Shown: piece after piece, positions 52,548 through 60,915 of the stretch | Layout of the letters: each line of letters begins with the position of its first letter | Position numbering within the stretch: the first letter of the stretch is position 1 | Assembly: GCA_018819175.1 (NCBI GenBank) | Contig: JAHJQQ010000056.1 | Coordinates: 19,856-83,855, forward strand | Direction: 5' to 3' | DNA length: 64,000 bases | Origin: Gammaproteobacteria bacterium | GTDB taxonomy: Bacteria; Pseudomonadota; Gammaproteobacteria; Thiohalobacterales; Thiohalobacteraceae | The notes under the pieces: model-generated | What the model was told of the DNA's origin: nothing | What the model saw: only the letters and a program-made list of their open reading frames with translations | Databases searched by the model: none | Position numbers and translations under genes: made by a program

Positions 52548-53783
52548 TCACCGAGACAGATGTGCGACACGTACTGACGCGGGCGGATGACTGTCATGGA
52601 AAGCTGAGTACAAGGGGTCCGGTGTCAGTGTACTGGCGTTGTCGCGGTAGAGTTTGACCAGCGCGCTGATCAGAAAGCCGGCGCCGGTCTGTTCGGCGGC
52701 GAAACTGTCCGCTTCGAACTCGTGTTTACGTGACAATTTGCTGAACACAGGTTGCAGAAACAGACTGAAAACCGGCGCGGTCAGCATGAACAGCAGCAGT
52801 GCCATATGCATCGAAGGCTCCGGTGCCCCCAAGCCCTGATAGAAGGCCGGTTGCTCCACCAGCCAGCCCAGCAGCGCCAATCCGGCCATGCTGATAAACA
52901 GCATGCTGATTAAACGTTTCTGTACATGGCGGCGCTTGAAGTGACCGAGTTCATGCGCCAGCACGGCCTCGATTTCGTCGGGATCTAACGTGTTGATCAG
53001 GGTGTCGAAGAACACAATGCGCTTGTTGTGCCCCAGTCCGGTGAAATAGGCGTTGCCATGTCCGGAGCGGCGCGAGCCGTCCATCACATAAATCCCCTGG
53101 CTGGTGAAGCCGCAACGTGACAGAAGACCTTCGATACGTTGGCGCAGCTCGGAGTCTTCGAGTGGCATAAATTTATTGAACAGCGGCGCGATAAAGGCCG
53201 GGAAGGCCCACATCATAATCAGACTGAAGCTGACCCAGACCGCCCAGACATACAGCCACCAGAGAGGCCCCGACGCCTGCATCAGCCACAACACCAGCCA
53301 CACCAGTGGTGTACCGATAATCAGCAGCAGCATGGCCTGCTTGGCCAGATCGCCGACGAACAGGCCGGGGGTGGAATGATTGAAGCCGAAACGGGATTCC
53401 AGATTAAAGGTGCTCCAGGCCGAAAAGGGTACGTCCAACAGGCTGGTCAGAAGCAGAAAGCTCATCATGACGATCACGCCGCTGATGAGCGGGTCCCAGC
53501 CGAGCTGCAGGACCAGGTCGTTGAGCAACGCGAGACCACCGCCGAGAGTCCAGGCCAGGAGGAGGGCGATGTCATAGATCAGTTCGATCCGGCCGAGCCG
53601 GGTCTTGGCGATGCTGTATTCTGCAGCCTTTTGATGGGCCGCGAGGCTGATGCTGTCCGCGAAGGCCTCCGGGACCTGGTTGCGTCGGGCATGGATATGC
53701 GCGATCTGGCGACCGGCCAGCCATTGCTGGATAAGCAGGGACAGGGCGACCGCTGCAATGAACAATAGAGTGTATGGATTCAT
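52548..53783 (-). CDS. M48-family membrane metallopeptidase (Ste24-like)
   Basis: A 411-residue inner-membrane protease. The zinc motif is VLAHELGHFKRRHV (HExxH) and the third ligand lies in KHEFEADSFAA (ExxxD). Several helices flank the catalytic domain, as in the CAAX prenyl protease Ste24. GSRRSGHGNAYFTGLG is a family block. Bacterial members take part in membrane protein quality control; no prenylated substrate is implied. ATG 53783 is the clear start. Divergent from orn. Confidence 0.93.
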   Translation of the reverse strand: MNPYTLLFIAAVALSLLIQQWLAGRQIAHIHARRNQVPEAFADSISLAAHQKAAEYSIAKTRLGRIELIYDIALLLAWTLGGGLALLNDLVLQLGWDPLISGVIVMMSFLLLTSLLDVPFSAWSTFNLESRFGFNHSTPGLFVGDLAKQAMLLLIIGTPLVWLVLWLMQASGPLWWLYVWAVWVSFSLIMMWAFPAFIAPLFNKFMPLEDSELRQRIEGLLSRCGFTSQGIYVMDGSRRSGHGNAYFTGLGHNKRIVFFDTLINTLDPDEIEAVLAHELGHFKRRHVQKRLISMLFISMAGLALLGWLVEQPAFYQGLGAPEPSMHMALLLFMLTAPVFSLFLQPVFSKLSRKHEFEADSFAAEQTGAGFLISALVKLYRDNASTLTPDPLYSAFHDSHPPASVRVAHLSR

Positions 53784-53892
53784 GAAAGTCTGGGTTGTAG
53801 GTCAATGAGGGGCGAAAACACCATGTCCAATCAAGGGTAGCCTTTGCTAGAATGCAACTCAACTATTCAAACGATCTACTTAAGGGATATAC

Positions 53893-54450
53893 ATGGCAGC
53901 GCACCCGGACAACCTGATTTGGATCGATCTGGAGATGACGGGTCTTGACACCAACAGCGACTCGATTATCGAGATCGCCACCATCGTCACCGACTCGCAG
54001 CTTAACATTCTTGAAGAAGGTCCGGTTTTTGCCATCCATCAGCCGGATGAAAAACTCAATGCCATGGACGATTGGAATACCAATCAGCACAATGGTTCCG
54101 GTCTGGTGAAGCGTGTGCGCAGCAGTCCGCTCAACGAGCAGGATGCCGAATCCATGACCATCGACTTCCTGAAGAAATATGTTCCAGCCAAGGCATCGCC
54201 GATGTGCGGTAACAGTATCTGTCAGGACCGCCGCTTTCTGGCGCGCTGCATGCCGGATCTGGAGGCCTATTTCCATTACCGTAACCTCGACGTCAGTACC
54301 ATCAAGGAACTCGCCAAACGCTGGGCGCCGGGTATCGATGCGGATTTCAAGAAGAACGCAACCCATCTGGCACTGGATGATGTCCGCGACTCCATTCGCG
54401 AGTTGCAGTTCTACCGTGAGAAATTCTTCAGCCTGCCTTCGGCGAACTGA
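53893..54450 (+). CDS. orn: Oligoribonuclease
   Basis: A 185-residue DEDDh exoribonuclease. Motif I is LIWIDLEMTGLDTNSDSIIE, a middle block is SPMCGNSICQDRRFLARCMP, and motif III is THLALDDVRDSIRELQFYR. It degrades very short RNAs to mononucleotides and is essential in many gammaproteobacteria. AAGGGATATAC precedes ATG 53893. Monocistronic. Confidence 0.97.
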   Translation: MAAHPDNLIWIDLEMTGLDTNSDSIIEIATIVTDSQLNILEEGPVFAIHQPDEKLNAMDDWNTNQHNGSGLVKRVRSSPLNEQDAESMTIDFLKKYVPAKASPMCGNSICQDRRFLARCMPDLEAYFHYRNLDVSTIKELAKRWAPGIDADFKKNATHLALDDVRDSIRELQFYREKFFSLPSAN

Positions 54451-54501
54451 GAGAGCAAAATTTCATCACTGCAGCCAGATCTCTCTCTGCAGGAGCTGCC
54501 T

Positions 54502-54539
54502 TGGCCGCGAACTCGCTGTAGCGCGAATCTTCGCGGCCA
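54502..54539. repeat. Short inverted repeat, TGGCCGCGA arms
   Basis: TGGCCGCGA and TCGCGGCCA enclose 20 bases within a GCAGGAGCTGCCTTGGCCGC motif, related to the common TAGGAGCxGCC element at 41150. Confidence 0.55.
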
Positions 54540-54576
54540 CGGGCGCTTCCACTAGCGTAGGGTCACTTTATAAACT

Positions 54577-54643
54577 GTCATTCCGGCTCAGGCCGGAATC
54601 CACGTATCTACGGGCACTGGATTCCGGCCTGAGCCGGAATGAC
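54577..54643. repeat. Long family C hairpin
   Basis: GTCATTCCGGCTCAGGCCGG and its mirror CCGGCCTGAGCCGGAATGAC, with ATCC and GGAT extending the arms inward. It could end transcription of orn. It and the neighbouring short repeat fill the gap after orn; the rest of 54451-54782 shows nothing. Confidence 0.8.
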
Positions 54644-54782
54644 GGAATTTAAAATACTGTAATACTTGCTAATCCCCAATCTCACACTGCCCCGCTGATG
54701 CCGAACTTGATATGTATCAAGGCAATCGGGCCGGCACTTCCATTATAGTTATACCCGTTGTCAATGAACGGATCGGGATGTT

Positions 54783-55142
54783 GTGGACAAAATCAGCCTA
54801 GTCGTTATCGCCGTGTTCGCCCTGCTGATAGCCTATTTCAGCTTCAGGTTGATCTGGGTGATCGGTCGTAATCTGGTACAAGGCATGCTGCTGCGCCGGC
54901 GAATGCGCCAGCGCTTGACTGGCATGCCGCTTGAGCAGGCGCTGGAACGCTCAGGCACCGATCCGACCCTGTACTTGCACGAGCGCCAACTGCACGAGGT
55001 CGAGCGCGAGATGCGCAATTGCGAAGGCTGTAAGGCGACCACGGAATGCAACAGCGCGATGGAGAACAACACGCCGACAGAGAAATTCGATTTCTGTCCG
55101 AATTATGATGCCTTGTTCAAGCCGAAGAAGATCGAGAGTTAA
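54783..55142 (+). CDS. DUF6455-like membrane-anchored cysteine protein
   Basis: A 119-residue protein. One N-terminal helix (LVVIAVFALLIAYFSFRLIW) is followed by a basic linker (GMLLRRRMRQRLTG) and a cytoplasmic or periplasmic segment with MRNCEGCKATTECNSAMENN and FDFCPNYDALF. Four cysteines (C, C, C, C-P) resemble the zinc or metal module of DUF6455. Starts at GTG 54783. Function unknown. Confidence 0.7.
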   Translation: MDKISLVVIAVFALLIAYFSFRLIWVIGRNLVQGMLLRRRMRQRLTGMPLEQALERSGTDPTLYLHERQLHEVEREMRNCEGCKATTECNSAMENNTPTEKFDFCPNYDALFKPKKIES

Positions 55143-55199
55143 GCGTGATTATGATGATGGGGCGATAAGAATATCAATACGCGTTTTGACGAATGCCTG

Positions 55200-55508
55200 T
55201 CAAATATCGCTGACGCGTACACTGAAGTTGCTGTTGACCGCATCATCCTTGATGGCCTGCACGATCTGTTTGAGCTTGTCACCTGACTGAGGATCATCGC
55301 TGCGCAGTTGCGCCGCATCCAGTAGATCTTCGAGGTGGGTTTCCAGCCAGTCGTTACGGCGTTGACACTCGTACAGGTTTTGGGTCGACGCGACCAGTTC
55401 CTCCTGCAGTATCTTCACCTCGCGGCGCAGCCGATAGGCGCTCGTGAACGTCTGTGCGAGCACGGCGAATCCAAACAGCAAGCTCACAATCCATAAGGTG
55501 TCGTTCAT
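55200..55508 (-). CDS. Hypothetical membrane-anchored coiled-coil protein
   Basis: A 102-residue protein. One N-terminal transmembrane helix (WIVSLLFGFAVLAQTFTSAY) is followed by a coiled-coil-like region (LRREVKILQEELVASTQNLY, then RNDWLETHLEDLLDAAQL). Its ATG overlaps the stop of the ankyrin gene (55505) by four bases, so the two are coupled. No family assignment. It may be a small membrane scaffold. Confidence 0.68.
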   Translation of the reverse strand: MNDTLWIVSLLFGFAVLAQTFTSAYRLRREVKILQEELVASTQNLYECQRRNDWLETHLEDLLDAAQLRSDDPQSGDKLKQIVQAIKDDAVNSNFSVRVSDI

Positions 55509-56170
55509 CGATGTCTACTCTTCAGTCGCTGGCCTGTTGTGGCCTCTGTGATCTCCAGCGCCTTGGCAATACGTGTATAGCCTTTCATTGAGGCAATCGA
55601 CATCGCTGTTTCTCCTGCGTTGTTCTGCAGCTTTGGGTCGGCGCCGTTCTGTATCAGTATCTGCACCATGTCGGCGTAGCCCTTGGCGGCAGCGCACATG
55701 AGTGGCGTGCGGCCTTCATCGTCGCGGACGTTGACGTCGGCGCTCATGCCCAGCAATCGATTGGTCCAGGCAAGATTACCCTGTTCGACGGCACGGAACA
55801 GTGTTTGCGTATGCTGGCCAGTATTATTGTCATCGATCGATCGGGGATGATTGCCTGTGGCCAGTAACTGCCGCCCGAGCGACAGCAGGGCAATCAAGCC
55901 GATGATTACTAGTACAGCAGTTTCCGTGACGCCGAAATACGCGCTCAGCAGCCGGTTTGTACCTGATCCGACCACCAGGATGCAGATGGCTATGACGACC
56001 GACAGCGTTACGTAACGGATCATCGCGAATGCCAGCAAGAGCAGCAGCAGGAGTTTCATGAGCATGGGTGCGACTATGCCGGTGCCCTGCGAATCTCCGG
56101 AGAGATTGGCACCGATACTGAGCCCGAGTGCCAGCAGCAGTAACACCCATTCAGTGCGGGAATAATGCAT
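55505..56170 (-). CDS. Membrane protein with C-terminal ankyrin repeats
   Basis: A 221-residue protein. About four hydrophobic segments (~residues 8-105, including MLMKLLLLLLLAFAMIRYVT) come first. They are followed by at least two ankyrin repeats (DEGRTPLMCAAAKGYADMVQ and NAGETAMSIASMKGYTRIAK) at ~145-210. Ankyrin repeats bind proteins, so it probably recruits a partner to the inner membrane. It is translationally coupled to the coiled-coil gene downstream. The pair has no name known to me. Confidence 0.75.
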   Translation of the reverse strand: MHYSRTEWVLLLLALGLSIGANLSGDSQGTGIVAPMLMKLLLLLLLAFAMIRYVTLSVVIAICILVVGSGTNRLLSAYFGVTETAVLVIIGLIALLSLGRQLLATGNHPRSIDDNNTGQHTQTLFRAVEQGNLAWTNRLLGMSADVNVRDDEGRTPLMCAAAKGYADMVQILIQNGADPKLQNNAGETAMSIASMKGYTRIAKALEITEATTGQRLKSRHR

Positions 56171-56350
56171 CAGCAGCCTTTTGTACAGGATAAGAATTCG
56201 AGGTTTCAGGCAGTGGACTGATTATGGTGCCGGCGCTTCAACTGCTGTCACCATGGCTACTGCACTGGGATGATATCGGCCTGAGTCCAAAGGACTTTAT
56301 CGTCTTTTTCTGCAGTGTGGAGGATTCAGTGCATAACGCGCCGCCTACGT

Positions 56351-56376
56351 GGGGACAGATCTTCAGCTCTGTCCCC
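56351..56376. repeat. Hairpin GGGGACAGA/TCTGTCCCC
   Basis: Nine-base perfect arms around an eight-base loop, 19 bases beyond the ppsA stop. It lacks a T-run and belongs to a common dispersed hairpin type. Confidence 0.6.
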
Positions 56377-56395
56377 GTCGTGCGTACCACGCAGC

Positions 56396-58774
56396 CTATT
56401 TTTCCCGCTGACCCGCCAAATACAACCAGGTCTCGACCACCGTATCCGGATTCAGCGACACGCTTTCGATACCCTGTTCCATCAACCAGCGCGCAAGGTC
56501 GGGATGATCGGAAGGCCCCTGGCCGCAAATGCCGATGTATTTGTTGGCCTTGCGGCAGGCCTGGATGGCCATGCTCAGCAACATCTTCACGGCGGGGTCG
56601 CGTTCGTCGAAGCGTGCGGCGACCAGGCCGGAGTCGCGGTCGAGGCCGAGTGTGAGTTGGGTCAGATCATTTGAACCGATGGAGAAGCCGTCGAAGAATT
56701 CCAGGAACTGATCGGCCAGCAGGGCGTTGGACGGGATTTCGCACATCATGATGACACGCAGGCCATTCTCGCCGCGCTTGAGTCCGTTGGCGGTCAATGC
56801 CTCGGTGACTTCGCGTGCCTCATCCACCGTGCGGGTGAACGGGATCATGATTTCCACATTGGTCAGGCCCATCTCGTCGCGCACTTTGTGGATGGCACGG
56901 CATTCCAGTTCGAAACAATCCCGAAAGTCCGGCGCGATATATCGTCCGGCACCGCGGAAACCGAGCATGGGATTTTCTTCCTTGGGTTCGTAGGCCGCGC
57001 CGCCGGCGAGATTGGCGTATTCGTTGGATTTGAAATCCGACAGCCGCACGATCACGGGTTTCGGCCAGAAGGCGCCGGCCAGGGTCGCGATCCCTTCGGC
57101 GAGTTTGCCGATGTAGAACTCCACAGGCCCGCCATAGGCTGTCGCCTGTTCGTCGATGAGCTTGCGCAGCTCATCCGGTTGTTTGGCATATTCCAGCAAG
57201 GCCTTGGGATGGATGCCGATGGTACGATTGATAATGAACTCCAGCCGCGCCAGTCCGATACCGGCATTGGGGAGAAACTGGAAATCGAAGGCGCGCTCCG
57301 GGTTGCCGACATTCATCATGATCTTGAACGGCAGCGGCGGCATCTTATCCAACGCGATCTCACGGACATCGAAATCCAGCTTGCCACGATAGATGAAGCC
57401 GGTGTCACCCTCCGCGCAGGATACGGTGACGTCTTCACCGTCCGGTATCACTTCGGTGGCATTGCCACAGCCGACCACGGCGGGGATACCGAGTTCGCGC
57501 GCGATAATGGCGGCATGACAGGTGCGGCCGCCACGGTTGGTGACGATGGCCGATGCGCGTTTCATGATCGGTTCCCAATCGGGATCGGTCATGTCCGTGA
57601 CCAGGACATCACCCGGCTGCACACGGTGCATTTCGTCGATGCGAGTAACCAATCGTGCTGGACCAGCGCCGATACGTCCGCCGATACTGCGTCCGGTGAT
57701 GATGACCTCGCTCTGTTTTTTCAGTTCATAGCGCTGCAATGACTGACCACTGGCGCGGCTCTTCACCGTTTCCGGTCGCGCCTGGACGATGTATAGCTGG
57801 TTATCCACGCCGTCGCGTGCCCATTCTATATCCATGGGTCGTCCGTAATGCGCTTCGATGGTCATGGCATGACGGCCGAGTTCCATCAGTTCTGCATCGG
57901 TAAGTGCGAAGCGTCTACGATCGTCCTGCGTTACCTCGACGGTTTCAACCGGCGTACTGCCGTCGCCACCATTGTCGCGGTAAATCATCTTGATGGCCTT
58001 TTCGCCTCGCTCGCGGCGCAGGATAGCCGGCTTGCCCTGGGCCAGCAGCGGTTTGTGTAGATAAAACTCATCGGGATTGACCGCGCCCTGCACAACGGTT
58101 TCTCCCAGGCCATAAGCGGCGGTGATGAACACGACATCGCGAAAACCGGATTCGGTATCGAGCGTGAACATGACGCCGGAGGCGCCGATGTCGGACCGCA
58201 CCATGCGCTGCACGCCGGCCGAGAGTGCGACTTGCTCATGCTTGAAACCATGATGCACGCGATAGGCGATGGCGCGGTCATTGTAGAGCGAGGCGAATAC
58301 CAATTTGACGGCCGCCAGCACGGCGTCGATGCCGCGTACATTGAGATAGGTCTCCTGTTGACCGGCGAAGGAGGCGTCCGGCAGATCTTCCGCGGTGGCG
58401 GAGGAACGTACCGCAACAGCGACGTTGTGTCCGCCATCCTGTTCGAGTTTGGCGTAATCGTTGCGGATGGCTTCTTCCAGCTCGGCGGGGAAGGCCGCGG
58501 CACTGATCCAGCCACGAATGCGCTTGCCGGCGGCGGCGAGCGTCTGCACATCCTCGATATCCAAGGGACGCAGTTCGATCTCGATGCGGGCCGCCAAGTT
58601 GTCCTGGGCGAGGAAGCTGCGATAGGCATCCGCAGTGGTGGCAAAACCGTTCGGTACCCGCACGCCTGCGGCCGTGAGATGCCGATACATCTCGCCCAAC
58701 GATGCGTTCTTACCGCCGACCTGCGGCACATCGTCCATCCCGAGTTCTGCGAACCAGCGCACCTGTATCGACAT
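56396..58774 (-). CDS. ppsA: Phosphoenolpyruvate synthase
   Basis: A 792-residue cytoplasmic enzyme that turns pyruvate and ATP into PEP, AMP and phosphate. It has an N-terminal nucleotide-grasp domain (QVGGKNASLGEMYRHLTAAG, RSSATAEDLPDASFAGQQET), the central phosphohistidine swivel (GGRTCHAAIIARELGIPAVV, near residue 420), and a C-terminal PEP barrel (GICGQGPSDHPDLARWLMEQ). Length is as in E. coli. Its start is 80 bases from that of the divergent ppsR gene, whose product switches it on and off by phosphorylation. Confidence 0.97.
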   Translation of the reverse strand: MSIQVRWFAELGMDDVPQVGGKNASLGEMYRHLTAAGVRVPNGFATTADAYRSFLAQDNLAARIEIELRPLDIEDVQTLAAAGKRIRGWISAAAFPAELEEAIRNDYAKLEQDGGHNVAVAVRSSATAEDLPDASFAGQQETYLNVRGIDAVLAAVKLVFASLYNDRAIAYRVHHGFKHEQVALSAGVQRMVRSDIGASGVMFTLDTESGFRDVVFITAAYGLGETVVQGAVNPDEFYLHKPLLAQGKPAILRRERGEKAIKMIYRDNGGDGSTPVETVEVTQDDRRRFALTDAELMELGRHAMTIEAHYGRPMDIEWARDGVDNQLYIVQARPETVKSRASGQSLQRYELKKQSEVIITGRSIGGRIGAGPARLVTRIDEMHRVQPGDVLVTDMTDPDWEPIMKRASAIVTNRGGRTCHAAIIARELGIPAVVGCGNATEVIPDGEDVTVSCAEGDTGFIYRGKLDFDVREIALDKMPPLPFKIMMNVGNPERAFDFQFLPNAGIGLARLEFIINRTIGIHPKALLEYAKQPDELRKLIDEQATAYGGPVEFYIGKLAEGIATLAGAFWPKPVIVRLSDFKSNEYANLAGGAAYEPKEENPMLGFRGAGRYIAPDFRDCFELECRAIHKVRDEMGLTNVEIMIPFTRTVDEAREVTEALTANGLKRGENGLRVIMMCEIPSNALLADQFLEFFDGFSIGSNDLTQLTLGLDRDSGLVAARFDERDPAVKMLLSMAIQACRKANKYIGICGQGPSDHPDLARWLMEQGIESVSLNPDTVVETWLYLAGQREK

Positions 58775-58854
58775 GTCTCACCGTCCCGTGCTTGCGTCAT
58801 TGGTCTGTAAGGCTTACAAGGAGCCTAACATTGAGGTTATGAGGATGGAATGAG

Positions 58855-59679
58855 GTGGATCAACCCGCGCGGCGAACGGTATTTTTTGTCTCGGACCGAA
58901 CCGGTATCACCGTTGAGACCCTGGGCCGTAGCCTGTTGACGCAGTTTGACCATATCGAGTTTGTCCATATTGTATTGACCTTTATCGACACCGAGACCAA
59001 GGCGCGGGAGGCCGTTGAGCGGATCAATGCCGTGGCCGATGCTGGCGTCCGGCCGCTGATATTCTCCACCCAGGTGCGCCCGGATCTGCGCAAAATCCTG
59101 CAAACCAGCCGTGGCCTGTATCTGGATTTTTTTGATGCCTTTCTGGCGCCACTTGAGGATGAGCTTGAGCAGGCCTCATCGCATTCCATCGGCCGTTCCC
59201 ATGCCCAGCAGGATCAGCTTCGTTATGACACGCGTATCGGCGCGGTGAATTTTGCCTTGGGTAGTGACGATGGTGTCGGCACACAAAGTTATGCCAATGC
59301 GGACGTGATCATCGTTGGCGTATCACGCAGTGGCAAGACGCCGACCTGTTTATACTTGGCCATGCAGTACGGCATCCGTGCCGCCAATTACCCCTTTACC
59401 GAGGATGACCTTGAGGAACTGCGCCTGCCCGAGGTGCTAAAGGCGTATCGTGACCGTCTGGTGGGTTTGACCATAACTCCGGAACGGCTGCAGCAGATTC
59501 GCCAGGAACGCCGCCCGGACAGTCCTTATGCGGCCTTACGGCAGTGCCAATTCGAAGTGCGGCAGATGGATGCATTGCTGGCGCGTGAACAGATCCCGGC
59601 ACTCGACAGCACGCACATGTCGATTGAAGAAATCGCCGCCAGTATCATGCATGATAGAGGGCTGGTGCGGCGGCGCTGA
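58855..59679 (+). CDS. ppsR: PEP synthase regulatory protein (kinase/pyrophosphorylase)
   Basis: A 274-residue DUF299 protein. It starts RTVFFVSDRTGITVETLGRS and contains the P-loop-like VGVSRSGKTPTCLYLAMQYG, followed by RAANYPFTEDDL. It uses ADP to phosphorylate a threonine of PEP synthase and phosphate to remove it, matching PEP synthesis to energy state. GTG 58855 follows GGATGGAATGAG. Divergent from ppsA, its usual position. Confidence 0.96.
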   Translation: MDQPARRTVFFVSDRTGITVETLGRSLLTQFDHIEFVHIVLTFIDTETKAREAVERINAVADAGVRPLIFSTQVRPDLRKILQTSRGLYLDFFDAFLAPLEDELEQASSHSIGRSHAQQDQLRYDTRIGAVNFALGSDDGVGTQSYANADVIIVGVSRSGKTPTCLYLAMQYGIRAANYPFTEDDLEELRLPEVLKAYRDRLVGLTITPERLQQIRQERRPDSPYAALRQCQFEVRQMDALLAREQIPALDSTHMSIEEIAASIMHDRGLVRRR

Positions 59680-59707
59680 ATGTTGTGTCTCGATGCTTGG
59701 AATTTAG

Positions 59708-59794
59708 TCGGACGCGGCCTCCGGCCTGAATCCGGCCTACTAACATTCGTAGAGATTCGTAGGTCGGGTTCAGCGGCGCTAGCCGTGCGTCCGA
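59708..59794. repeat. Palindromic element, TCGGACGCGGC type
   Basis: TCGGACGCGGCCTCCGGCCTG on the left in part and GCTAGCCGTGCGTCCGA on the right, with GTAGGTCGGGTTCAGCGGC inside. One half occurs at 42902. Confidence 0.7.
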
Positions 59795-59857
59795 GAGGTC
59801 TAACACAGGGCTCTCATTATCCCGAGACTCCGGATAATTAATCAGAAGGGGAATGTT

Positions 59858-60805
59858 ATGTCGCGCACCTTAATAATTGCCATGCTGCTGGGCTGGTCGA
59901 TATTCGCGTTCGCGGCAGAGGTACCCGACGCAGCCGATGCGCACGAGCATGTCGCCATGGCTGAGTCCGCGTCGGAGGAGCCGCATGCGGATATGGACGA
60001 CGGCGAGCGGATGAGCGCCGAGGATTTTATTGCGTCGCTGCAATTCCAGGACGGCACCATCAATCTTCCGGGTGACATCGCCAGCATCCGCCTCAGTGAG
60101 GATTTCCGCTATCTCAATCCTGAGGACGCTGAACGTGTGCTGGTCGCCTGGGGCAATCCGCCGGGGAATGACAGCGCCGGCATGCTGGTGCCGCGACACG
60201 CGGATCTGTTCAGTCCGGAGGGTTGGGCCGTCATTATCAGCTACGAAGAAGATGGTTATGTCTCTGATGAAGATGCCGACAGCATCGACTACACCGAAAT
60301 GCTGCACAACATGCAGGCCGAAACGGATGAAGAGAACAAACAGCGTATTGAGGCGGGCTATGAGTCGATACAGCTGATCGGCTGGGCAGCGCCACCGCAT
60401 TATGATAGTAGCGAGAAGAAACTTTACTGGGCACGCGAGCTGAAGTTCGGTAATGAAGAAGAGAACATTCTCAACTACAACATCCGGGTGCTGGGGCGTA
60501 AGGGCGTGTTGGTGTTGAACGCGGTGGCGGGCATGTCACAGCTCGCGACGGTCGAGACCGGCATGCAGGAAGTGCTGGCGATCACCGATTTCAATCCTGG
60601 TAACCGTTATGCCGAATTCGATCCGGATGTCGACGAAGTCGCCGCCTACGGCATCGGCGCGTTGGTCGCGGGGAAGTTGGCCGCCAATGCCGGGTTGTTT
60701 GCCAAGCTGGGCGTGCTGCTTCTGGCACTGAAAAAATATCTTGTCTTGATTGTGATCGCTGCTGGTGCCGTGGCGGTGCGTTTGTTTAAACGCAAATCGT
60801 CGTAG
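59858..60805 (+). CDS. DUF2167 domain membrane protein
   Basis: A 315-residue protein. It has a signal peptide (LIIAMLLGWSIFAFAAEVPD), a histidine- and acid-rich segment, and the DUF2167 body (INLPGDIASIRLSEDFRYLN, then VLVAWGNPPG and YNIRVLGRKGVLVLNAVAGM). One C-terminal transmembrane helix (YLVLIVIAAGAVAVRLF) ends in a basic tail. The body is therefore periplasmic and anchored. Function unknown; homologues are widespread in proteobacteria. AGAAGGGGAATGTT precedes ATG 59858. The following palindromic element may end its transcript. Confidence 0.88.
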   Translation: MSRTLIIAMLLGWSIFAFAAEVPDAADAHEHVAMAESASEEPHADMDDGERMSAEDFIASLQFQDGTINLPGDIASIRLSEDFRYLNPEDAERVLVAWGNPPGNDSAGMLVPRHADLFSPEGWAVIISYEEDGYVSDEDADSIDYTEMLHNMQAETDEENKQRIEAGYESIQLIGWAAPPHYDSSEKKLYWARELKFGNEEENILNYNIRVLGRKGVLVLNAVAGMSQLATVETGMQEVLAITDFNPGNRYAEFDPDVDEVAAYGIGALVAGKLAANAGLFAKLGVLLLALKKYLVLIVIAAGAVAVRLFKRKSS

Positions 60806-60907
60806 GGCGCAATAGCGCAGCGTATTGCGCCGGATGGTTTGGGTGGCCTAAGCACAGCCCATAAAAAACATCCGGCGCATTACGACCTTCGGTCTAATGC
60901 GCCCTAC
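60801..60907. repeat. Palindromic element, CGTAGGGCGCAATA type
   Basis: GTAGGGCGCAATAGCGCAG and CATCCGGCGCATTACGACC, ending TCTAATGCGCCCTACA. It starts at the DUF2167 stop and ends near the pgm stop, so it sits between two convergent genes. Related to 47480-47588. Confidence 0.75.
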
Positions 60908-60915
60908 ATGCATAC

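Noticed and set aside
56888..57742. 284-codon plus-strand frame over ppsA
   Set aside because: Antisense to a conserved enzyme; no ribosome site and no recognisable domain.
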